In this document: piece by piece, positions 1-4,910 of the stretch
Layout: each line of letters opens with the position of its first letter
Position numbering within the stretch: position 1 is the stretch's first letter
From: TC-15 sp034437275
Lineage (GTDB): Bacteria; Chloroflexota; Anaerolineae; Aggregatilineales; Aggregatilineaceae
Length of the DNA stretch: 7,503 bases
NCBI GenBank assembly: GCA_034437275.1
Contig: DAOTUD010000144.1
Span: 1-7,503, forward strand
Direction: 5' to 3'
Made by a program: the position numbers and the translations under genes
Notes under the pieces: model-generated
The model's input: only the letters and a program-made list of their open reading frames with translations
Told to the model about the DNA's origin: nothing
Databases searched by the model: none

Positions 1-30
1 AGGCTGTTTACAGAGGATTGTTCCCGTACG

Positions 31-129
31 TTTTACCCCTCCCTAAATCCCTCCCCGTAAACGGAGAGGGACTTGCGCCTCCCCCCTTTCTCCGCGTGCG
101 GGGAAAGGGGTCGGGGGATAGGGGTAAAA
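31..129. repeat. Palindromic intergenic element 1 (outer stem with two inner hairpins)
   Basis: Outer arms 31-40 (TTTTACCCCT) and 120-129 (AGGGGTAAAA) are perfect reverse complements. Between them sit two further hairpins. The first is 49-57/62-70 with loop TAAA and one C/A mismatch. The second is 83-94/99-110, twelve pairs including one T-G pair. The whole can fold as a three-way junction. The right shoulder, 100-124, is four G-runs (4, 4, 5 and 4) separated by 2-3 nt. A second element with the same architecture follows at 192-293, so this looks like a dispersed intergenic repeat family and not a one-off terminator. I cannot give a formal family name. Confidence 0.7.
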
Positions 130-191
130 AGTGCATAACAGCCTCTAGTACAGGTCGGCAGAAGTTACTGTCCAGTTTTGCCCTCACCCGC

Positions 192-293
192 TGGCCCTCA
201 CCCCTCCGTCCTGGCGGGCGCTGTGACTCCCGCTCGCCCCACTGGGTGGGAGAGGGGGCCGGGGGGTAAGGGGGGGATAGGGGATGAGGGCCA
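192..293. repeat. Palindromic intergenic element 2, related to element 1
   Basis: The outer stem pairs 192-205 (TGGCCCTCACCCCT) with 279-293, with a single bulged A at 284. Inside are two hairpins: 214-218/229-233, and 233-242/246-254 with an internal loop. The right shoulder, 261-290, is again four G-runs (6, 7, 4 and 3) with 3-4 nt spacers. It shares the 12-mer GGGGGATAGGGG (272-283) with element 1 (113-124). It lies just downstream of the leftward three-gene cluster, so leftward transcripts would read into it. It may act as a transcript-end structure, but no T-tract follows. Confidence 0.65.
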
Positions 294-296
294 ACC

Positions 297-316
297 GGTG
301 GGCATATATTTCCACC
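297..316 (-). terminator. Weak hairpin just after the stop of the leftward cluster
   Basis: GGTGG at 297-301 pairs with CCACC at 312-316 around an AT-rich 10-nt loop, starting 8 nt beyond the stop codon of the membrane-protein gene. The stem is short and no T-tract follows on the minus strand, so it is a poor intrinsic terminator by itself. The larger elements further downstream are likelier transcript-end structures. Confidence 0.2.
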
Positions 317-324
317 AACGTGTA

Positions 325-1482
325 CTAGTCGTCCTCGTCCGGCGGCGCGTCGAAAAGCTGGGTCGGCGCTTCGCTGTCGACGGGCGGCGCGGAATCGGGC
401 GCGCCCGGTTGATCGGTCAGCGTGCGCGCTTCACTGCCGGGGACCGGCGGCGGCTCAGATGGCGCAGCCGGGAGGTGTGGCACGGTCCGGTCGCTCGTGC
501 CCGGCGGCGGTGTGGACGGGCGGCGTGGTGGTGGCTGTGATTGCCCGCGCTGCGGCGCTGGCGGCGGCGGTGTGGACGGGCGGCGCGGCGGCGGCTGCGA
601 TCGCCCATGCTGCGGCGCTGGTGGCGGCGGTGTGGACGGGCGGCGCGGCGGCGGCTGCGGTCGCCCATGCTGCGGCGCGTAGGGATGAGGTGGCGGCGGG
701 GGTGGATAGCCGGGGAGCTGCCGGCGCGGGCGCGGCCTGCTGCGTTTGAGCTTGCCCGGTCCTGGCTTTGGCTTCCCCTTCTCGCGGAAGGGCACATTGT
801 CGAACACCGATTCGCCCAGCGCTTTGGCCACGCCAAACTGCACGAACGCCCCCAGGATCGCCAGCCCAACGATGATCGCCGGGCCAAGCCCGACGCCGGT
901 CCCGAAGGCCGCTGCGCCAATCGCCGCCGTGACGAACACGATCAGCCAGTAGTACAGCGCCAGCATGATCGCGCCGCCGACCAGCCCGGCGACGACCAGC
1001 GTCACGGGGTCGACGGTGTTGGCGGCGCTGGCGACCAGCGCGGCGACGATAGCCCCACCAGCCAGGAAGATCGCCACCACATGGACCATCAGCGCGAGGT
1101 AACCGCCCAGCGCCGCCCCGAGCAGCAGCCCGAGCATGGCATACAGTTCGCTCTCCGTCGCGCCGAGGCCCATCCCGATCAACCCGCCGATAATGAGGCC
1201 GGGCAGGATGACCATCAACCGGTAGAGTTTCCAACCGGCGACCAGCAGCACCAGCCCGCCCACAATCCGGACGCCTTGCAGCACGTCAGCGGCCAGGCCG
1301 TACTCCTCGGATTCGAGCAACTCCCGGATTTCGGCCTCGGCGTCAGGGGCGTCGCCGCTAGCGAGGCGCTGCGCGTCGTCTTTGGAGCACCCGGTCAGCA
1401 GCAGTCCCGCCAGCAGCACGACGAGCACCGCCAGCAGCACGCGGACGGTGCGCCGGTTCGCAAAAGACATGTACGCTTGCAT
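325..1482 (-). CDS. Lipobox-bearing multi-pass membrane protein with proline-rich repeat tail
   Basis: A 385-residue protein of unknown function. The start ATG at 1482 was chosen because GGAGGGGAAG lies 5-14 nt upstream and because the protein then begins with a proper signal sequence: basic NRR at 9-11, a hydrophobic stretch, and lipobox LTGC with Cys32. A longer reading of the frame upstream overlaps the preceding gene and looks unlike protein. Residues 33-70 are acidic and hydrophilic. About 71-219 is a Gly/Ala/Leu/Val-rich block of roughly five to seven membrane helices, faintly like DUF4203/TMEM198-type membrane domains (a resemblance only). From 233 the chain is basic, then proline-rich: PPPPPP at 260-265 and three 20-residue tandem repeats at 269-328. 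It ends in an acidic DAPPDEDD. It is the last gene of the leftward cluster, 37 nt after the AAA+ gene. A lipoprotein signal on a polytopic protein is unusual; the first helix could instead be an uncleaved anchor. Confidence 0.85.
   Translation of the reverse strand: MQAYMSFANRRTVRVLLAVLVVLLAGLLLTGCSKDDAQRLASGDAPDAEAEIRELLESEEYGLAADVLQGVRIVGGLVLLVAGWKLYRLMVILPGLIIGGLIGMGLGATESELYAMLGLLLGAALGGYLALMVHVVAIFLAGGAIVAALVASAANTVDPVTLVVAGLVGGAIMLALYYWLIVFVTAAIGAAAFGTGVGLGPAIIVGLAILGAFVQFGVAKALGESVFDNVPFREKGKPKPGPGKLKRSRPRPRRQLPGYPPPPPPHPYAPQHGRPQPPPRRPSTPPPPAPQHGRSQPPPRRPSTPPPPAPQRGQSQPPPRRPSTPPPGTSDRTVPHLPAAPSEPPPVPGSEARTLTDQPGAPDSAPPVDSEAPTQLFDAPPDEDD
499..678 (-). repeat. Three tandem 60-bp coding repeats (proline-rich 20-residue units)
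   Basis: Three in-frame units on the minus strand at 619-678, 559-618 and 499-558 encode residues 269-288, 289-308 and 309-328 of the membrane protein. The consensus is APQHGRSQPPPRRPSTPPPP. The first two units (619-678, 559-618) are almost identical in DNA; the third has more substitutions (GTGGTGGTGG where the others read GCGGCGGCGG on the plus strand). This suggests recent expansion by slippage or unequal recombination. The PPPRRPSTPPPP core could be an extended linker or a ligand for proline-recognition domains. Confidence 0.9.
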
Positions 1483-1519
1483 GGTTCGCTTCCCCTCCGG
1501 CGTCTCCTGCTCAGCCTCG

Positions 1520-2863
1520 TCACCCTTCGCCCGCCGTGACAAAGTAGCTGTGACATGCTTCGTCGATGGCCTCGGGCGTGAGGCGCGGCGGGACGTCTTC
1601 GTAATCGGCCATGGCCACGATGATCTGCAGAATATCGCGCGGGTGGACCGACTGCATCGTGCGGCCCGGCTCGCGGTACCATTTTTGCAGCAGGTACATG
1701 AACCCCTCTTTTTCCAACGGCACGCCAAGCTGCTGGGCCATGGTGGCGAAAATCTGGAAAAACATGCGCTCGTCCGGCCCCTCGACCTCGACCTTCATCT
1801 GGATGCGGCGCAGGAAAGCGTCGTCGACCAGATCGTTGGGGTCCAGGTTGGTGCTAAAGACGATCAATTGGCGGAAGGGCACCTGCAGCGTTTGCCCGGT
1901 GCGCAGCCGCAAGAAGTCGTAGCCGGACTCCAGCGGCACGATCCAGCGATTGAGCAGTTCGGACGGACTCATCATCTGCCGCCCAAAGTCGTCGATCAGG
2001 AACATGCCGCCGTTGGCCTTGAGCTGCAGCGGAGCCTCGTAAATCTTGGCGATGGGGTCGAAGCGCAGTTCGAGCGCCTCCATCGTCAACTCGCCGCCGA
2101 CGACTACCGCCGGGCGTTTGAACAGCCCCCAGCGCCGGTCGACCTCGCTGCTGGAATCGACGCGCAGCGCCTTCATATCCTCTTTGGAGAGCGCGACCTC
2201 CCGGAACACCAGCGGATCGTAGAGGCTGACGATGTAGCCGCCAATCGTGAGCGCATACGGCACCCAGATCGGGTCGGCCCCGGCGATCAGGTCGGCGACC
2301 GCCATCGCGACGGTGGTTTTGCCGTTGCCGGGCGGCCCGTAGATGAAGATCGACGTGCCGGCCTTGACCGCCGGGCCAATACGCCGGTGGAAGTTGTCGG
2401 CCAGCACCAGATGCGCGAGCGCCTCCTGCACGGCCTCGGGCTGGATGTCCATCTTCTGGCCGGTCTGGAGCGTGATCATTTTGGCGTACTTGTCGAGCGG
2501 AATCGGGGCCGGGCCGACATACGCCCCGCGTTCCAGCGCATCGCGGGCGCGTTTGCTGCCCATGTCGGTCAGCGTGTAGGCATACGTCAGGCGGCCCATG
2601 CTGCCCGCGCTGGCTATCTCGACCAACTGGTCATGCTGCATTTTCTCCAGAATGTTATCCAGCAGCTTGAGTTCCAGCCGGATCATCTCGCCGATGTGGC
2701 GCAGCGAGGCTTCGCCCTCGTTAAAGAGAATGCGGAAGATAATATCGACGACAACCCCGATCGGGATGTCGAGTTCGTCTGGCGATTCTGGCGCGCGTAA
2801 CAGGTGTTGAAGCGGGCTGGCAGATTGGGCAGAGTCGGAGTGTTGAGCGAGTTGTTCGGTCAT
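1520..2863 (-). CDS. Winged-helix AAA+ ATPase
   Basis: A 447-residue cytoplasmic protein. The ATG at 2863 is preceded by GTGAGGA at good spacing. A GTG at 2929 overlapping the upstream stop (GTGA) is possible, but the 22 residues it would add look non-native. Residues about 33-110 resemble a winged helix-turn-helix, with the wing-like YAYTLTDMGSKRA near 94-106. The AAA+ core follows: Walker A GPPGNGKTT (176-184), Walker B MFLIDD (287-292), sensor 1 STN (337-339), candidate arginine finger RR (352-353), and a lid with HPRD (407-410) as possible sensor 2. Walker B ends DD, not the commoner DE, as is also seen in DnaA. All motifs needed for ATP binding and hydrolysis appear present. It sits 62 nt after the cNMP-binding gene and 37 nt before the membrane-protein gene, so it may be the motor of that set. 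The substrate is unknown. A MoxR-like or other remodelling role is possible; I cannot assign a named subfamily. Confidence 0.9.
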   Translation of the reverse strand: MTEQLAQHSDSAQSASPLQHLLRAPESPDELDIPIGVVVDIIFRILFNEGEASLRHIGEMIRLELKLLDNILEKMQHDQLVEIASAGSMGRLTYAYTLTDMGSKRARDALERGAYVGPAPIPLDKYAKMITLQTGQKMDIQPEAVQEALAHLVLADNFHRRIGPAVKAGTSIFIYGPPGNGKTTVAMAVADLIAGADPIWVPYALTIGGYIVSLYDPLVFREVALSKEDMKALRVDSSSEVDRRWGLFKRPAVVVGGELTMEALELRFDPIAKIYEAPLQLKANGGMFLIDDFGRQMMSPSELLNRWIVPLESGYDFLRLRTGQTLQVPFRQLIVFSTNLDPNDLVDDAFLRRIQMKVEVEGPDERMFFQIFATMAQQLGVPLEKEGFMYLLQKWYREPGRTMQSVHPRDILQIIVAMADYEDVPPRLTPEAIDEACHSYFVTAGEG

Positions 2864-2925
2864 GAAATCCTCACCACGAGAACGGGAGAGCACATAGCAG
2901 ATTGTGGAACGACGGGCCAGGGCGA

Positions 2926-3393
2926 TCACTCACCGGCAGCCGGGTGGGGCGACCAGGGGCCGCCGCGCATCCATTGTTCGGCCAGGGTGCGGGCCAGCAT
3001 CTTGTACATCTTCATCACGATGGCCGGCACTTCGCTTTCCAGCCTGGCCAGCGTCTCCGGGCTGATCTTCAACAGCTTGACATCCAGCCCGGCGGCTACC
3101 GTCGCATTGCGAGCAGTCCCGACCAACAGCCCCAGTTCGCCGAACGACTGGCCCTCGGTGACGATGGCGACGGTGCGTTCGTTCCCTTGTTCGTCGGTCT
3201 TGAAGACCAGCGCCATCCCCTTCATGACCAGATACAGCCCATCGGAGGCATCGCCCTGGGAGAAGATCGTGGCCCGCGCCGGATAGCTGACTTCTTCAGC
3301 ATAACTGCGCAGCGTCTCGAAATCTTCCCCTTCAAAACCCCATGTTACCAGCCAATGACTGGCCTGGTCAACAGGCAGACTGTCCAAAAACAT
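2926..3393 (-). CDS. Stand-alone cyclic-nucleotide-binding domain protein
   Basis: A 155-residue protein that is essentially one cNMP-binding (CRP-type) jelly roll. The beta-roll runs about 37-104. The phosphate-binding cassette FGELGLLVGTARNATV (84-99) matches the family pattern position for position and keeps Glu86 and Arg95, which contact the cyclic nucleotide in known members. Gly88 and Ala94 replace the usual Ala and Pro. A C-terminal helix follows (about 106-145), but there is no helix-turn-helix, so it is not itself a CRP-like DNA binder. The ATG at 3393 was chosen because GAGGTG ends 8 nt upstream; a GTG at 3402 in frame would overlap that site. First gene of the leftward cluster. It probably signals to the adjacent AAA+ ATPase, whose winged helix could supply DNA or protein contact. 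Whether it binds cAMP, cGMP, c-di-GMP or nothing cannot be seen. Confidence 0.92.
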   Translation of the reverse strand: MFLDSLPVDQASHWLVTWGFEGEDFETLRSYAEEVSYPARATIFSQGDASDGLYLVMKGMALVFKTDEQGNERTVAIVTEGQSFGELGLLVGTARNATVAAGLDVKLLKISPETLARLESEVPAIVMKMYKMLARTLAEQWMRGGPWSPHPAAGE

Positions 3394-3436
3394 AATTCTC
3401 ACACCTCACTACCCGGCAAGCTACGATTCACCTGTC

Positions 3437-3442
3437 ATTATA
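3437..3442 (-). promoter_or_regulatory. Candidate -10 box of the leftward cluster
   Basis: The minus strand reads CTGTATAATGACA, a perfect TATAAT. It would place a transcript start near 3430 and a leader of roughly 37 nt before the ATG at 3393. The -35 position at 17-nt spacing reads CAGCAA, a poor match, so an activator may be needed or the match may be chance. Confidence 0.45.
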
Positions 3443-3602
3443 CAGATGTTTCGCTAATTTTGCTGGACGGGAGGCGCTCTGCCAGCCCACCAATCACAAC
3501 CCATGACCGCGATTCGCTTGAACAAGATCACTAACCGGCTTATTATCTATAGCAAGCGTGCGCTGCCGCCGCCAGCCCGACGCAAAGCATGCCAACTAGT
3601 GG

Positions 3603-3608
3603 TACAAT
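3603..3608 (+). promoter_or_regulatory. Candidate extended -10 box of the rightward operon
   Basis: TGGTACAAT at 3600-3608 fits an extended -10 (TGn followed by TACAAT). It would give a start near 3615 and a leader of about 40 nt before the ATG at 3654. There is no clear -35, which extended -10 promoters can do without. Confidence 0.4.
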
Positions 3609-3619
3609 TTTGGCAATTG
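3605..3619. promoter_or_regulatory. Inverted repeat overlapping the rightward -10 and start region
   Basis: CAATT at 3605-3609 and AATTG at 3615-3619 are perfect arms around TTGGC. The site overlaps the proposed -10 box and transcript start, where a bound repressor would block the promoter. The arms are short and AT-rich, so chance occurrence is quite possible. Confidence 0.25.
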
Positions 3620-3653
3620 GATTTTCGGCGACAAAACATAAACAGGAATAGCC

Positions 3654-4892
3654 ATGGCCCGCATACTGCTGATTGATGACGACATAAACCTGCTGCAGAT
3701 GGTGAAGTTGATGCTCACGCGCGTGGGGCACGACGTGGAAACGTCAAGCAGCGGGGAAGAAGGAATCGTGCTGGCAGCGAAAAACCGCCCCGACCTGGCG
3801 ATTATCGACGTGATGATGCCGGGGCTGAGCGGGTACAACGTGGTGCACAAGCTGCGCGAAGATCCGCGCACGGCGCGCATCCCGATCATCATCCTGACGG
3901 CACGCAGCCAACCGATGGACAAACACATGGCGCTCGAAGCCGGGGCCAATGCGTTCCTTTCCAAACCGGTCACCGCCCAGGAATTGACCGAGCGTGTCGA
4001 CGCGGTGCTGAAGGCCGGGGTCGACTACCGGGTCCACACCGGGCTGCTGACCGAACCGGCCCAGCGTCCACCCGCCCCAGAGGAAGAAGCCCCCTCGGAA
4101 ACCAAACCGTCGAAGCCCACGTCCGACCGCCAGCCGATCGGCGCCGAGGACGCACCGCGCCCGGAAGGCCCCTCCAGCCGCGAGCCGGTTGTCACGGTGA
4201 TGGGCCTGCGCGGCGGCACCGGCAGCACAACCGTCGCGGTGAATCTCGCATTTCACCTGGCCTCGCACGGGCAGCGGGTGTGCATGGTCGATCTCAGCAC
4301 CGCCAGTGGCCACACCCAGCTTCATCTGCACCTGAACCCGCAGCACCACTGGGGCGAACTGCTGACCGACGACGACCCGAACGCGCCGCGCAAAGTCAGC
4401 AAACTGTTGACGCGCCACCAGAAATCCGGGATCGTGCTGCTGGGCGCGCCCCCCATCCCGACGACGCACACCCTGGGCGAAGAGGCCGTGCAGAGGATGC
4501 TGCGCGAACTGGGGACCGCCTTCAGCCCGGTGATCGTCGATGCGCCCGGCCTCAACGACGCGACCCGGGCCGCGCTGCTGACGTCGCGCTCGGTGGTGCT
4601 GGTCATGACCGACGACCCACCCTCGGTCCAGTCCACGTCGCAGCTCCTGGTCGGGCTGCACAACATGGGCCTGGAAATGGGGCGCGTGCGGGTGGCGCTG
4701 AACCACGTCCGGCCTGCCAGCGACGTCCCGCCAGAAACGATCCAGAAGGCGCTGCGCCGCCCGCTGTCGGCGGAGATTCCGTTCGACCGCGAACAGGTCA
4801 ACGCCATCCGGCGCGGCGTGCCGCTGGTGATCCACGACCCAAACAAGCCGTTTTCGCAGGCCATCAAACAACTGGCCCGGACGTTAGTGTAG
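3654..4892 (+). CDS. Response-regulator receiver fused to CpaE/TadZ-like ParA-MinD ATPase
   Basis: A 412-residue cytoplasmic protein; ATG after AGGAA. Residues 1-125 are a complete receiver domain: acidic pocket D8-D10, phosphoacceptor D52 in IIDVMMPG, T82 and K104 followed by Pro. A Pro/Glu-rich linker (about 133-177) leads to a ParA/MinD-type ATPase from 179. Its P-loop reads GLRGGTGSTT (184-193): the signature lysine is Arg186 and the GKT lysine is Ser191. VDLS (212-215) and VIVDAPG (293-299) keep the other nucleotide-site motifs. CpaE/TadZ proteins of Tad pilus systems share this fold, an N-terminal receiver-like domain and similarly altered P-loops, so that is the closest assignment. ATP binding is plausible; normal hydrolysis is doubtful. 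Unlike many TadZ receivers, this one looks phosphorylatable, but no histidine kinase lies in the window. It is followed 18 nt later by the WD40 gene, probably in one operon. No Tad genes are seen here. Confidence 0.9.
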   Translation: MARILLIDDDINLLQMVKLMLTRVGHDVETSSSGEEGIVLAAKNRPDLAIIDVMMPGLSGYNVVHKLREDPRTARIPIIILTARSQPMDKHMALEAGANAFLSKPVTAQELTERVDAVLKAGVDYRVHTGLLTEPAQRPPAPEEEAPSETKPSKPTSDRQPIGAEDAPRPEGPSSREPVVTVMGLRGGTGSTTVAVNLAFHLASHGQRVCMVDLSTASGHTQLHLHLNPQHHWGELLTDDDPNAPRKVSKLLTRHQKSGIVLLGAPPIPTTHTLGEEAVQRMLRELGTAFSPVIVDAPGLNDATRAALLTSRSVVLVMTDDPPSVQSTSQLLVGLHNMGLEMGRVRVALNHVRPASDVPPETIQKALRRPLSAEIPFDREQVNAIRRGVPLVIHDPNKPFSQAIKQLARTLV

Positions 4893-4910
4893 TGGCAGGA
4901 GCAAACCATC

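Noticed and set aside
18..540. Small rightward frames in the left intergenic region (18-269 and 178-540)
   Set aside because: They translate the palindromic G/C-rich elements and run into the antisense of the membrane-protein gene; no ribosome-binding site.
499..678. Regular 60-bp repeats resembling a CRISPR array
   Set aside because: Units are directly adjacent with no unique spacers, and all three are in frame within a coding gene.
541..1539. 332-codon rightward frame across the membrane-protein gene
   Set aside because: Arg/Gln/His-rich shadow; the opposite strand encodes a signal sequence, membrane helices and in-frame proline repeats.
1382..2800. 472-codon open frame antisense to the AAA+ ATPase and the start of the membrane protein
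   Set aside because: The opposite strand has clear AAA+ motifs and ribosome-binding sites; this frame gives no recognisable protein.
2864..2929. GTG start at 2929 for the AAA+ gene (GTGA overlap with the cNMP gene stop)
   Set aside because: No good ribosome-binding site there, while ATG 2863 has GTGAGGA well placed; the added residues look like untranslated leader.
3543..3973. Leftward frames in the divergent region and over the receiver domain
   Set aside because: They overlap the receiver domain antisense and show no plausible domain or ribosome-binding site.
3744..4871. 375-codon frame antisense to the REC-CpaE gene
   Set aside because: Antisense shadow of a gene with complete receiver and ATPase motifs.
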